The notes under the pieces are model-generated. The model was not told where the DNA came from. It did no database searches and was given only the letters and a program-made list of their open reading frames with translations. From Pseudoflavonifractor sp. (lineage in GTDB: Bacteria; Bacteroidota; Bacteroidia; Bacteroidales; Muribaculaceae), in contig JAMPAQ010000001.1 of assembly GCA_023667145.1 (NCBI GenBank), forward strand, positions 1,502,856-1,566,855: DNA of 64,000 nt, read 5' to 3'. Made by a program: the position numbers and the translations under genes. Within the stretch, counting starts at the first letter, position 1. Every line of letters starts with the position of its first letter. Of the stretch, positions 9,056-18,900 are shown one piece after another.

Positions 9056-9814
9056 ATGCTTGCAAAGAGGATAATACCATGTCTCGATGTTAAGGATGGA
9101 CAGACTGTCAAGGGTGTCAACTTTGTCAACTTCCGTGATGCCGGCAACCCTGTGGCTCTTGGACGCAAATATAGCGATGCTGGGGCTGATGAGCTGGTTT
9201 ATCTTGATATCACGGCCTCGCACGAGGGTCGTAAGACGTTTGTCGATCTCGTGAGGCGTGTGGCGAGCAATGTCAGCATTCCGTTTACCGTCGGAGGTGG
9301 TATAAATCAGGTTGATGATGTCGCGAGGCTTCTCGATGCGGGTGCTGATAAGATTTCGGTCAATTCGGCTGCGTTGCGGGATCCGTCGTTGATAGATGGT
9401 ATAGCCGCCCGGTTTGGCAATCAGGTCTGCGTGACCGCCATTGATGCCCGCTATGATGACGGTGAGTGGGTATGCTATGTTAACGGAGGCCGCATACCCA
9501 CCGGCCGCCGTCTGCTTGACTGGGCCATCGAGGCACAGGAGCGCGGCGCAGGTGAGATACTGTTCACCTCGATGGATCATGATGGGGTGAAGAATGGCTT
9601 TGCCTGCGAGGCTCTCGCCATGTTGCATGACGCTCTCCACATTCCCATAATAGCATCGGGAGGTGCCGGTGACTACAGTCATTTCTATGACGTGTTTACC
9701 GTAGGACATGCCGACGCGGCTCTTGCCGCGAGCATCTTCCATTTTGATGAGATACCCGTTGACAAGCTGAAAGGCTATCTTGACCGGCGTGGTATTAACG
9801 TAAGATTAGTATAA
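9056..9814 (+). CDS. hisF: Imidazole glycerol phosphate synthase, cyclase subunit
   Basis: A 252-residue barrel partner of HisH; it converts PRFAR and ammonia to imidazole glycerol phosphate and AICAR. Asp11 ([10 protein letters not shown]) and the Asp in [11 protein letters not shown] are the acid/base residues; GGGINQVDD and [11 protein letters not shown] bind phosphate. AICAR goes on into purine synthesis, where it is formylated with 10-formyl-THF, the substrate of the purU product at the head of the operon. The gene lies 2 bp after hisA. Confidence 0.97.
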   Translation: MLAKRIIPCLDVKDGQTVKGVNFVNFRDAGNPVALGRKYSDAGADELVYLDITASHEGRKTFVDLVRRVASNVSIPFTVGGGINQVDDVARLLDAGADKISVNSAALRDPSLIDGIAARFGNQVCVTAIDARYDDGEWVCYVNGGRIPTGRRLLDWAIEAQERGAGEILFTSMDHDGVKNGFACEALAMLHDALHIPIIASGGAGDYSHFYDVFTVGHADAALAASIFHFDEIPVDKLKGYLDRRGINVRLV

Positions 9815-9817
9815 AAA

Positions 9818-10426
9818 ATGTCAGACACTATGAATATTGACTTTGATAAGATGAATGGCCTTGTCCCGGCCATAATACAGGACTCCCGCACTAAGAATGT
9901 GCTTATGCTCGGCTTCATGAACCGTGAGGCTTACGATGTTACCGTGACCACCGGTAAGGTGACTTTTTTCAGCCGCACTAAAAACCGCTTGTGGACCAAG
10001 GGTGAGGAAAGTGGTAATTTCCTTAATGTGGTGTCTATCTCTGCCGACTGTGACAATGACACGTTGCTTGTCAAGGTTGTCCCTGTTGGCCCGGTATGCC
10101 ATACAGGGAGTGACACATGCTGGAATGAGGAAAACGCTTGGGGGGTGGAGTTCTTCCGCTACCTTCAGGATTTCATAGCCCGGCGCTATGAGGAGATGCC
10201 CGAGGGTTCATATACCACATCCCTTTTCAAGAAAGGTGTCAACCGTATGGCGCAGAAAGTGGGCGAGGAGGCTGTCGAGACTGTCATCGAGGCGACTAAT
10301 GGTACTGACGATCGTCTTATATATGAGGCGTCAGACCTGATGTACCACCTCATCGTCCTGTTGACCTCAAAGGGACACCGTATCGAGGAACTCGCCGAGG
10401 AACTCGTAAAGCGTCACAAGGAATAA
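9818..10426 (+). CDS. hisIE: Bifunctional phosphoribosyl-AMP cyclohydrolase / phosphoribosyl-ATP pyrophosphatase
   Basis: A 202-residue fusion. The N-terminal HisI part has NVLMLGFMNREAY, SRTKNRLWTKGEESGN and the metal-binding DCDNDT with later CHTGSDTCW. The C-terminal HisE part has the helical pyrophosphatase motif KVGEEAVETVIEA followed by EASDLMYHLIVLL. It performs steps 2 and 3 of histidine synthesis. It is last in the his cluster, 3 bp after hisF; the remaining his genes are elsewhere. Confidence 0.96.
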   Translation: MSDTMNIDFDKMNGLVPAIIQDSRTKNVLMLGFMNREAYDVTVTTGKVTFFSRTKNRLWTKGEESGNFLNVVSISADCDNDTLLVKVVPVGPVCHTGSDTCWNEENAWGVEFFRYLQDFIARRYEEMPEGSYTTSLFKKGVNRMAQKVGEEAVETVIEATNGTDDRLIYEASDLMYHLIVLLTSKGHRIEELAEELVKRHKE

Positions 10427-10452
10427 TATCAGCATAACCAAAACCTTAAGCC

Positions 10453-11322
10453 ATGAGTGTCGTTAAATACCGTGATGTTGAGATCTTGCGCAAGGAACAT
10501 GTGGTCCTCAAGCATGTGACGTTTGAATTGCAGCAGGGCGAGTTTGTCTATTTGATTGGTAAGGTCGGCAGCGGGAAAAGCAGCCTGCTCAAGTCGATGT
10601 ATGCCGAGATTCCCATATCGCAGGGTGATGCGCAGGTACTCGACTTTGACCTCGTGAAAATCAAGCGCAAGCAGGTGCCTATGTTGCGTCGTTCCATCGG
10701 TATCGTGTTTCAGGATTTCCAGCTGTTGACCGACCGCACTGTCTATGACAATCTCAGGTTTGTGCTTGAGGCGACAGGATGGAAGAACAAGGTTGAGATT
10801 GACCGGCGTATAGAGGAGGTGCTTAAGGAGGTCGGGATGATAAATAAGAGCTACAAGATGCCCCACGAGCTGTCGGGTGGCGAGCAGCAGCGTATCGTCA
10901 TCGCACGTGCGTTGCTCAATAAGCCGGCGCTTATTTTGGCCGACGAGCCGACAGGAAATCTCGACCCATCGACCGGCGAACAGATTGTGAGACACCTCCA
11001 TCGCATCGCCTCGGAGGGTACTGCTGTCATTATGGCCACGCATAATCTCGCTCTTGTTGAGCAGTTCCCGGCAAGGGTGTTGCGATGTGACAATAAGCTG
11101 ATTGTAGAGTCGCGTAATGAGATGCCGGATGGGGCCACCCCTGTGGCTACCAACCGTGATGAGACCGCCCCGGGCACCAACAGCGCTGATGAGACCATTG
11201 TTGTCGAGGAGGTGACATCGGTTGTTGTCCCTGACAATGACGACATGGAGACCGTCGTGCCTGATGCACCTGTCAACTTGGACGGCATCTCTGATTCTGA
11301 TGCCGAAAATATAGAAAAATGA
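10453..11322 (+). CDS. ftsE: FtsE-type cell-division ABC ATPase with long C-terminal tail
   Basis: ATP-binding partner of FtsX, which controls peptidoglycan hydrolases at the division site from the inner face of the membrane. Walker A is GKVGSGKSS (36-44), the signature LSGGEQQR, Walker B LILADEPTGN and the H-loop MATHN. The ABC core ends near residue 220. A further 70 or so acidic, Thr/Asp/Glu-rich residues follow, unusual for FtsE (about 220-230 residues) and probably disordered. No ftsX is adjacent, so the assignment rests on similarity to FtsE rather than LolD. It lies 26 bp after hisIE and may be cotranscribed. Confidence 0.85.
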   Translation: MSVVKYRDVEILRKEHVVLKHVTFELQQGEFVYLIGKVGSGKSSLLKSMYAEIPISQGDAQVLDFDLVKIKRKQVPMLRRSIGIVFQDFQLLTDRTVYDNLRFVLEATGWKNKVEIDRRIEEVLKEVGMINKSYKMPHELSGGEQQRIVIARALLNKPALILADEPTGNLDPSTGEQIVRHLHRIASEGTAVIMATHNLALVEQFPARVLRCDNKLIVESRNEMPDGATPVATNRDETAPGTNSADETIVVEEVTSVVVPDNDDMETVVPDAPVNLDGISDSDAENIEK

Positions 11323-11331
11323 TATTAGAAG

Positions 11332-11361
11332 TTGAAAATTGTCGGCAAATTTTTAACTTTG
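11332..11361 (+). promoter_or_regulatory. Bacteroidetes-type promoter for lysC-lysA
   Basis: TTG at 11332-11334, a 19-nt spacer, then TAACTTTG at 11354-11361. The start codon of lysC is 40 bp downstream. Confidence 0.8.
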
Positions 11362-11401
11362 CAGAAAAATTGTAGACTAACTTATATAATAAATTGCAAG
11401 A

Positions 11402-12718
11402 ATGAAAGTCTTGAAATTTGGTGGTACTTCAGTTGGAAGTGCCTTGCGGATGAAGGAAGTGGCCAATCTCGTGATAGCACGTGGCAAGAATATCATCGTG
11501 CTCTCTGCGATGTCAGGCACGACCAATACTTTGGTCGAAATTTCAGATTATCTGTACAAGAAAAATATTGACGGAGCCAAGGAGACTATCAACATGCTTG
11601 AGCGCAAGTATGCCACGACCATCGACGAGCTTTATTCTTCGCAGGAATATAAGGATAAAGCCTTGAAGGAGGTTCGGTCTTGCTTCAATTATATAAGGTC
11701 GTTCACAAAAGATATATTCACCTCCTTTGAGGAAAAGGAGATATTGGCTCAGGGTGAGCTGATGTCAACGGCCATGATGAACCTGTACTTGCAGGAGCAG
11801 GGTGTCAACTCCGTATTACTCCCGGCGCTGGACTTCATGCGCACCGACAAGAATGGCGAGCCTGACACCCAGTATATCAAGCAGCGGCTCAACGCGTTGC
11901 TTGACAAACATTCTGACGCGTCACTGTACATCACACAGGGCTTTATATGCCGCAACGCCTATGGCGAGATTGACAACCTCCAGCGTGGTGGAAGTGACTA
12001 TACTGCCTCACTGATTGGTGCCGCGATAAACGCTGACGAGATAGAGATATGGACTGACATTGACGGTATGCACAACAATGACCCGCGATTTGTCGAGGAC
12101 ACCGATCCCGTCAATGAGCTGCATTTTGAGGAGGCTGCCGAGTTGGCCTACTTCGGTGCCAAGATATTGCATCCGACCTGTATTCTCCCGGCCAAACTCA
12201 ATAATATACCCGTGCGTCTGCTCAACACCATGCAGCCTGATACCACGGGCACACTTATATACAATGCGGCGGCATCACGGTCGATAAAGGCGGTGGCTGC
12301 CAAGGACAACATCACGGCCATCAAGATCAAGTCAGGGCGTATGTTGCTCGCTTATGGTTTCCTACGTAAGGTCTTTGAGATATTCGAGACCTATCAGACC
12401 CCGATTGACATGATAGCCACCTCAGAGGTCGGCGTGTCGGTGACCATCGACAATGAGCGTAATCTGTTGCAGATACTCGACGACCTGAAAAAATTTGGCA
12501 CCGTGACTGTGGATAAGGATATGGTCATAATATGCGTGGTCGGAGACCTTGAATGGCAGAATCGCGGATTTGAGGCAGAGGCCCTCGATGCTCTCAAGGA
12601 TATACCTGTCCGCATGATATCATACGGTGGCAGTAACTACAACATCTCGTTCCTTGTCCGTAAGGAAGATAAGGTTAAAGCTCTTAACATGTTGAGTGAC
12701 AGGTTGTTCAAAAAATAA
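11402..12718 (+). CDS. lysC: Aspartate kinase, monofunctional
   Basis: Phosphorylates aspartate, the first step toward lysine, threonine, methionine and diaminopimelate. The 438-residue protein begins MKVLKFGGTSVG, the amino-acid kinase nucleotide loop, followed by FTSFEEKEILAQGE and the substrate segment RGGSDYTASLIGAA. Two C-terminal ACT domains (for example FETYQTPIDMIATSEVGVSVTI, split across residues 320-360) provide feedback regulation. There is no homoserine dehydrogenase domain. It has its own promoter and precedes lysA by 33 bp. Confidence 0.96.
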   Translation: MKVLKFGGTSVGSALRMKEVANLVIARGKNIIVLSAMSGTTNTLVEISDYLYKKNIDGAKETINMLERKYATTIDELYSSQEYKDKALKEVRSCFNYIRSFTKDIFTSFEEKEILAQGELMSTAMMNLYLQEQGVNSVLLPALDFMRTDKNGEPDTQYIKQRLNALLDKHSDASLYITQGFICRNAYGEIDNLQRGGSDYTASLIGAAINADEIEIWTDIDGMHNNDPRFVEDTDPVNELHFEEAAELAYFGAKILHPTCILPAKLNNIPVRLLNTMQPDTTGTLIYNAAASRSIKAVAAKDNITAIKIKSGRMLLAYGFLRKVFEIFETYQTPIDMIATSEVGVSVTIDNERNLLQILDDLKKFGTVTVDKDMVIICVVGDLEWQNRGFEAEALDALKDIPVRMISYGGSNYNISFLVRKEDKVKALNMLSDRLFKK

Positions 12719-12751
12719 GTAAAGTAATATCTACAATCTTTAATTTCATAT

Positions 12752-13891
12752 ATGGTATTCCCGATTGATGATCTGCAAAAGCAGACCACACCGTTCTATT
12801 ATTATGACCTGAACTTGTTGCGCGAGACATTGCGGCGGGTTAAGGAGGCATCCCCCGAATCAGCATATCACGTGCATTATGCGATAAAGGCCAATGCCAA
12901 TCCTATGATTCTCAAAGAAATCTGCGCAGCCGGCCTCGGCGCTGACTGTGTGAGTGGTGGCGAGATCAAGGCCGCTGTTGATGCCGGGTTTGACCCCGCC
13001 AAGATTGTATTTGCAGGGGTAGGGAAGAGCGATTGGGAGATAAGACTTGCTCTTGAGACCGGGATAGCGTGCTTCAACGTCGAGTCGGAGCCGGAGCTTG
13101 AGGTGATAAACTCTATTGCCACCTCTATGGGAAAGATTGCCAAGATTGCTTTTCGTGTAAATCCCAATATCGATGCCCACACACATCATTATATTACTAC
13201 CGGGCTTGCCGAAAACAAGTTTGGCATCCCGATGGAGAGGCTTGATGCCATTATTGACAGATGTCTCGGACTGCCATCGGTGGAGCTTGTCGGCCTTCAC
13301 TTCCATATAGGCTCACAGATTACTGACAATACGCCGTTCAGGCTGTTGTCCGAGAAGATAAACCGTCTCCAGGACGAGTATGAATCTCGTGGTATCAAGT
13401 TCCAGTCTATCAATGTCGGAGGTGGACTCGGCATTGATTATGACAATCCAGACAAGAACCCGATACCTGATTTCAAGGGCTATTTTGACTCATTCCGCCA
13501 TCATTTGCAGCTCCATCCCGGCCAGCAGCTCCATTTTGAACTTGGTCGTGCTATCGTTGCGCAGTGTGGTTCGCTGATTACACGTGTCCTTTATGTGAAA
13601 GAGGGGCTTGAGAAAAAGTTCGTGATAGTTGATGCTGGCTTTACCGACCTGATACGCCCTGCGCTTTATCAGGCTCATCATAAGATTGAGAATCTTACGG
13701 GTGACGGACCCATGGAGACTTACGATGTTGTTGGCCCTATTTGTGAGTCGAGCGACTGTTTTGGCGAGAAAGAATCACTCAATCTTGTGGTTCGTGGCGA
13801 TTTGCTCGCGCTGCGCTCGGCTGGCGCCTATGGCGAGATAATGGCTTCGCAATACAACTGCCGCAAGTTGCCCGGAAGTTATTCAGTCTGA
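12752..13891 (+). CDS. lysA: Diaminopimelate decarboxylase
   Basis: PLP enzyme of 379 residues that converts meso-diaminopimelate to lysine, the last step of the pathway begun by the adjacent lysC. The alanine-racemase-type barrel carries the PLP lysine in HYAIKANANP. GLHFHIGSQI and NVGGGLGIDY bind phosphate, and the C-terminal domain holds GPICESSDCF with the active-site Cys. The ATG at 12752 suits the family N-terminus (TPFYYYDLNLLRETL). It is followed by an 11-bp hairpin. Confidence 0.95.
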   Translation: MVFPIDDLQKQTTPFYYYDLNLLRETLRRVKEASPESAYHVHYAIKANANPMILKEICAAGLGADCVSGGEIKAAVDAGFDPAKIVFAGVGKSDWEIRLALETGIACFNVESEPELEVINSIATSMGKIAKIAFRVNPNIDAHTHHYITTGLAENKFGIPMERLDAIIDRCLGLPSVELVGLHFHIGSQITDNTPFRLLSEKINRLQDEYESRGIKFQSINVGGGLGIDYDNPDKNPIPDFKGYFDSFRHHLQLHPGQQLHFELGRAIVAQCGSLITRVLYVKEGLEKKFVIVDAGFTDLIRPALYQAHHKIENLTGDGPMETYDVVGPICESSDCFGEKESLNLVVRGDLLALRSAGAYGEIMASQYNCRKLPGSYSV

Positions 13892-13918
13892 CCGCGAAAC
13901 ATCGCCGAGATTATCCCA

Positions 13919-13957
13919 TATAGCCCCGCAAGAGTAATCATCTCAAGCGGGGCTATA
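13919..13957 (+). terminator. Hairpin after lysA
   Basis: A perfect 11-bp inverted repeat (TATAGCCCCGC and its complement) with a 17-nt loop. No T tract follows, so it may be a transcript-end stabiliser rather than an intrinsic terminator. Confidence 0.5.
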
Positions 13958-14142
13958 AACTTGGGCGTGTCGCGCACTTAGGTTAGCGCAACGACGAGCG
14001 TTTCTCTGGACTGTCGTTATTTGTTTGGGGCGGGGTGTAAATCTCATTATTATGAGTAATATTTGTTTTAATTGTATCAATTATTGTTTATCAATCGAGG
14101 GATACCGATTTTCGACAAAGGCAATTTAACATAATAGTGATT
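13958..14142. other. Gene-free stretch between lysA and the efflux operon
   Basis: About 185 bp of increasingly AT-rich sequence between the lysA hairpin and a possible small ORF at 14143. I see no RNA gene, repeat or clear promoter in it. Confidence 0.4.
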
Positions 14143-14274
14143 ATGGGCAAAAGATGTGTCTCTTATCTGTCAAGTTTTTGGGTTGAATTTTTCCTATTGT
14201 TGGCTCTAATAGCTATCTTTACAATCTTGATGCTTAAATGGCTTTGCAACTGGGTTGCGTGCTTCACAATGTAA
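14143..14274 (+). CDS. Possible 43-residue membrane peptide
   Basis: An ATG-to-stop frame encodes 43 residues with basic N-terminal residues (MGKRC) and then one long hydrophobic stretch from about residue 8 to 40 (VEFFLLLALIAIF), rich in Leu, Ile, Phe and Trp, with three Cys. It is too short for ordinary gene callers. It lies just upstream of the metal-efflux operon on the same strand. The region is AT-rich, which favours chance hydrophobic frames, and no good ribosome site is visible, so this is only a candidate. Confidence 0.25.
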   Translation: MGKRCVSYLSSFWVEFFLLLALIAIFTILMLKWLCNWVACFTM

Positions 14275-14279
14275 TTTTG
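14272..14279 (+). promoter_or_regulatory. Candidate -7 box for the metal-efflux operon
   Basis: TAATTTTG fits the Bacteroidetes -7 element and lies 28 bp before the ATG at 14308. No TTG occurs at the ideal upstream spacing, so support is partial. Confidence 0.4.
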
Positions 14280-14307
14280 CATCAGAAAATCAAACCAAGT
14301 GCCAGAG

Positions 14308-14739
14308 ATGACCGACAGACACAAGATAATGATACTGTTTATTGCCGTCATGACCGTTATCGTGTCATTGCTGCAATTTCATCATCATAATTGTGACGGT
14401 AACATATTTCTTGCGCTTACGCCTGATATTGATGTCGCGATTGGTCAGCCACAGCGGCTTTTGCATGACTGTGACCATAATGAGTGCGGTCATCGGCATG
14501 GAAGCGCCACATCTGATGGTGAGTCGTCATGTGCCTTTCACATCGGGTCTTATGATATTGTAAAGTTCAAGCATCTCCTGCCGGTATTGCATACATCGGC
14601 TGTAGATATCATTGAGTATCGTCCCGTTATCTGCGATGACGGCTTGTCATGGTTGCTATATGACGGTAATTCTTGCTCACAATTCGATAATTTGTTGTGT
14701 TATAGTGTATTATTCAGGGGACCTCCGAACATTCTGTAG
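14308..14739 (+). CDS. DUF6769-like small membrane-anchored protein of an efflux operon
   Basis: Start chosen at ATG 14308 (MTDRHKIMILFIAVMTVIVSLL), giving 143 residues; the GTG at 14299 is less likely. One N-terminal hydrophobic helix or signal is followed by a His/Cys-rich segment (FHHHNC, HDCDHNECGHRHG) that looks metal-binding. Small proteins of this kind precede CusBA-type pumps in Bacteroidetes. It lies 64 bp before the adaptor gene. I infer a periplasmic metal-handling or sensing role; the family name is tentative. Confidence 0.7.
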   Translation: MTDRHKIMILFIAVMTVIVSLLQFHHHNCDGNIFLALTPDIDVAIGQPQRLLHDCDHNECGHRHGSATSDGESSCAFHIGSYDIVKFKHLLPVLHTSAVDIIEYRPVICDDGLSWLLYDGNSCSQFDNLLCYSVLFRGPPNIL

Positions 14740-14803
14740 TGGATGCTAATGGTTGCTATGATGTTGCAGCCTATGATATAACTAATGATACACTGAAACA
14801 CAG

Positions 14804-15955
14804 ATGAGATATAATTATACATTACTTTTATCGGCCATATTATGGCTGGTAAGCGGGTGTGCCGGGTCGGTAAAGGACGATGGCCTTGGTCATGACCACC
14901 ATGCCCATCACGATGACGAACATGCGGATGCCGCCGGACATGGCGATGAGATAATACTGACACCCGAAGCTGCCTCACGCTTTGGCGTAAAAACTGATAG
15001 CGTGAGATTACGCCCCTTTTCCGAAGTGATATTTGTCTCGGGACAGATAGTCTCTGCCCCCACCGATCAGGCTGTGGCATCAGCTCCTTCTGCCGGAATC
15101 CTGAGATATGCGCCCAATATCACGGAGGGCACCAAGGTCAATGCAGGTACTGCCATAGCCTCAATCTCGGCCAAAGGTATCGAAGGTGGCGATGCAAATG
15201 CCGCGGCAAAGGCGGCTGTCGATGCCGCAAAGCGCGAACTCGACCGGGTGACACCGTTACATGCCGATGGCATTGTGTCTACCAAGGATTATAATGCGGC
15301 GAGACAGGCATACGAGACAGCGCTTGCGGCATATTCCGGCAGTGCGGTCGGAAGCAGGGTCGTCTCCCCTATCTCCGGTGTCGTCACCGGAATGATGGTG
15401 AGACAAGGCGAATACGTCACTGCTGGACAACCTGTCGCCACCATATCAAAGAGTGAGCGGATGACACTCCGCGCCGACCTGCCCGAGAAATATTATAAGT
15501 CTCTCCCTCGCATATCGGATGCGAGATTCAAAACATCCTATTCGGACACCGCCATATCGGTTTCAGACCTGAACGGGCGCATGGTATCTGTGCCGTCGGC
15601 AGCATCGGGCAATCAGGCCGGTTATCTGCCGATATATTTTTCGTTCGACAATACTGGCGTTGCCGTTCCGGGAACATTTGCCGAGATATATCTGCTCGGG
15701 ACTCCCCGTCACGATGTTATGGCTATCCCCGTCAGTGCGGTTACAGAGCAGCAAGGTGCTTACTACGTGTACGTGAGGATTGACGAGGAGGGCTATCATA
15801 AGCATCGTGTTATCCTTGGCGATACCGACGGCAAGTATGTCGAGGTACTCGACGGTCTTGAGGTTGGCGATGAGCTGGTGACCGATGGTGCCGTGGTTGT
15901 CAAGATGGCCGAGTCATCGGGTACTGTGCCTGAGAGACATTCCCATAACCATTAA
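14804..15955 (+). CDS. RND efflux periplasmic adaptor lipoprotein (CusB/HlyD type)
   Basis: Membrane-fusion subunit of 383 residues that joins the inner-membrane pump to the TolC channel. The signal peptide ends in a lipobox (LVSGC), so it is a lipoprotein. A His/Asp-rich segment after the lipobox (HDHHAHHDDEH) and a His-rich C-terminus (ERHSHNH) suggest metal capture. The barrel-sandwich hybrid halves are at about residues 85-120 (AGILRYAPNITEG) and 180-205 (SPISGVVTGMMVRQGEYV), separated by a helical hairpin. It lies 12 bp before the pump gene. Confidence 0.92.
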   Translation: MRYNYTLLLSAILWLVSGCAGSVKDDGLGHDHHAHHDDEHADAAGHGDEIILTPEAASRFGVKTDSVRLRPFSEVIFVSGQIVSAPTDQAVASAPSAGILRYAPNITEGTKVNAGTAIASISAKGIEGGDANAAAKAAVDAAKRELDRVTPLHADGIVSTKDYNAARQAYETALAAYSGSAVGSRVVSPISGVVTGMMVRQGEYVTAGQPVATISKSERMTLRADLPEKYYKSLPRISDARFKTSYSDTAISVSDLNGRMVSVPSAASGNQAGYLPIYFSFDNTGVAVPGTFAEIYLLGTPRHDVMAIPVSAVTEQQGAYYVYVRIDEEGYHKHRVILGDTDGKYVEVLDGLEVGDELVTDGAVVVKMAESSGTVPERHSHNH

Positions 15956-15967
15956 ACATCCACGGTC

Positions 15968-18900
15968 ATGCTTAATAAGATTATACGGTTTTCTATAGCC
16001 AATCGCATCAGTGTGCTCATAATCGCTGGGGTATTGATGCTTGCCGGTGTTGTGGTGCTTCTGCGCACGGAGGTGGATATTTTCCCCGACCTTAATGCAC
16101 CGACGGTCGTTGTGATGACCGAGGCTCCCGGCCTCGCGCCCGAGGAGGTGGAAAAACTTGTGACTTTCCCGATTGAGACATCCGTGAACGGTGCGACTGG
16201 TGTGCGCAGGGTGCGGTCATCATCGGCTACCGGCTTTTCGGTCGTGTGGGTGGAGTTTGACTGGGGAACGGATGTCTATAAGGCCAGGCAGATTGTCTCG
16301 GAAAAGATTGCGGCGGTTGGTGAGCAGCTCCCCGCCGGGGTAAAGACCCCTACCCTTGGCCCGCAGTCCTCCATACTTGGCGAGATAATGATTATCGGTC
16401 TCACAGCCGACTCCACCTCATTGGGGCAGTTGCGCTCTATAGCCGACCGTGAGATACGCCCGAGGCTTCTGTCGATAGGTGGTGTGTCCCAGGTCTCGGT
16501 CATCGGGGGCGATGTTATGGAGTATTGCATACAGTTGCAGCCCGAGAGGATGCGATATTTTAACGTGACTCTTGACGAGGTGTATGATTGTGTCGCGGGT
16601 ATCAACGACAATGCCTCCGGCGGAGTGCTATATGAGTATGGTAACGAGTATCTGATAAAGGGAGATGTCAATACCTCATCGGTTGACGCTCTCGCCAAGT
16701 CGGTCGTGCGCAGTGACTCATCAGGTGTGGTTACGCTTGATGATATAGCGGAGGTGGTTCTCGCCCCCAAGATGCCGCGACTCGGTGTGGCGTCGGTAAA
16801 GGCAGTCCCGTCTGTACTTATCACGTGCACCAAGCAACCATCGGTCGGGACTATCGGCCTGTCGGAGCGCATTGATGAGGAATTAGCCGAGATTGCCAAA
16901 GGATTGCCGTCAGACATAGTCATATACACCGATATATTCCGTCAGAGTGATTTCATCGACAATTCAATCACCAATCTTCAGCAATCGCTGTTTGAGGGCG
17001 CCATCTTCGTGATAGTGGTGCTGTTCTTCTTCCTGATGAACCTGCGTACCACGCTTATCTCGCTCGTGGCATTACCGTTGTCGATAATCATTTCAGTACT
17101 TGTGCTACACGCTTTGGGATTCAGCATCAACACCATGAGCCTCGGAGGTATAGCCATCGCCATAGGTTCGCTTGTCGATGATGCCATTGTCGATGTCGAG
17201 AATGTCTATAAACGTTTGCGTGAAAATCATCAGCTCCCTACCGACAGACGTAGGTCGGTCAAGGAGGTGGTGTATGCAGCATCTGCTGAAGTGAGGATGC
17301 CCATATTCAATTCATCGCTGATTATTATCGCGAGTTTTCTGCCATTGTTTTTCCTTACAGGTATCGAGGGGCGTATGCTCATACCTCTCGGAGTGTCGTT
17401 TATAGTGGCGCTTGTAGCGTCGACCATAGTGGCGCTGACCATTACCCCGGTGCTTTGCACATTCCTCTTGGGCGCGAGGAAAGCGACGGAGCGCATGGAT
17501 GCCGAGCCGACTACGATGCGCAAGCTGAAATCGGCCTATTCCACCGCCCTCCGATGGTGTTTCTCGCGTAAGAAGGCTGTCCTCGCCTCCACCGGCGGCT
17601 TGTTTGTCATCGCGGTGATTCTCTTTTTCACTCTTGGCCGTAGCTTTCTGCCGTCATTCAACGAGGGCTCGTTCACCATTAATGTCAGCGCGTTGCCCGG
17701 CATCTCCCTTGACGAGAGTGACCGCATAGGGAGCGAGGCAGAGAGAATAATAATGTCAGTACCCGAGATTCAGACCGTAGCGAGAAAAACTGGGCGTGCC
17801 GAACTCGATGAACACTCCCTCGGGGTAAATGTCTCGGAAATCGAGGCCCCGTATAAGTTGTCGGGGCGTAATCGTGGTGAGGTGGTCAGGGAATTACGGT
17901 CTAAGCTCTCCTCCCTGCCAGGGGTCAATGTCGAGATTGGCCAACCCATATCACATCGCATTGACGCTATGCTGTCGGGTACGGAGGCTCAGATTGCCAT
18001 AAAGCTGTTTGGCGACGACCTCCCTACCCTCTATTCCGTCGGCAACAAGGTCAAGGATGTCATCAAGTCGGTCGATGGGGTCGTCGATGCCAATATCGAG
18101 CAGCAGATTGGCCGCCCGCAACTCGACATTCGCCCGCGCCGTGATATGCTTGCCCGCTATGGTATAAAGATTAGCGACTTCACGCGTTTTGTCGATGTTA
18201 TGCTTGGTGGTGTCGTCGTCTCACAGGTTTATGACAGCGGCTTGCCCTACGACATAACCCTGCGTCTCGATGGCAATAGGCGCGGCTCCATGTCGCGCAT
18301 CTCCGACCTGATGATTGACAGCAATGTAGGTAAGATACCCTTGAGCTATGTTGCCGACATTGTGTCCACCTCCGGGCCTAACACAATCAATCGTGAGAAT
18401 GTGAGAAGACGCATCGTTGTCTCGGCCAATGTCGATGGACGCGACCTGCGCAGTGTAGTCAATGAGATAAAGGATAAGATCGACCACTCTGTCGATATGC
18501 CCGAGAATTACTATGCCACCTACGGAGGCCAGTTTGAGAGCGAGGCTCAGGCGTCACGCACGCTCGCACTTGCCTCCATAGGCGCGTTGCTGATAATATT
18601 CGTACTCCTTTATCAGGAATTCCACAACCTAACACAGTCAGTTATTATCTTGATTAACATGCCATTGGCGATGATTGGCGGTATATTTATACTGCGTCTG
18701 ACATCTGGTGAACTGAATATCCCAGCAATAATTGGATTTATCTCGTTGTTGGGCATAACCACGCGTAACGGTATGCTCCTGATGTCACGTTACAATCATC
18801 TGCGCGATGAGCATGTAGGATTGATGGAACGAATCTACCGGGGCTCATCTGACCGCCTCTCCCCTATCATAATGACTGCCCTCACGTCGGCGTTGGCTCT

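Noticed and set aside
13892-14307. Minus-strand 62-residue frame
   Set aside because: It has no conserved-looking features, overlaps the efflux promoter and runs into the DUF6769-like gene.
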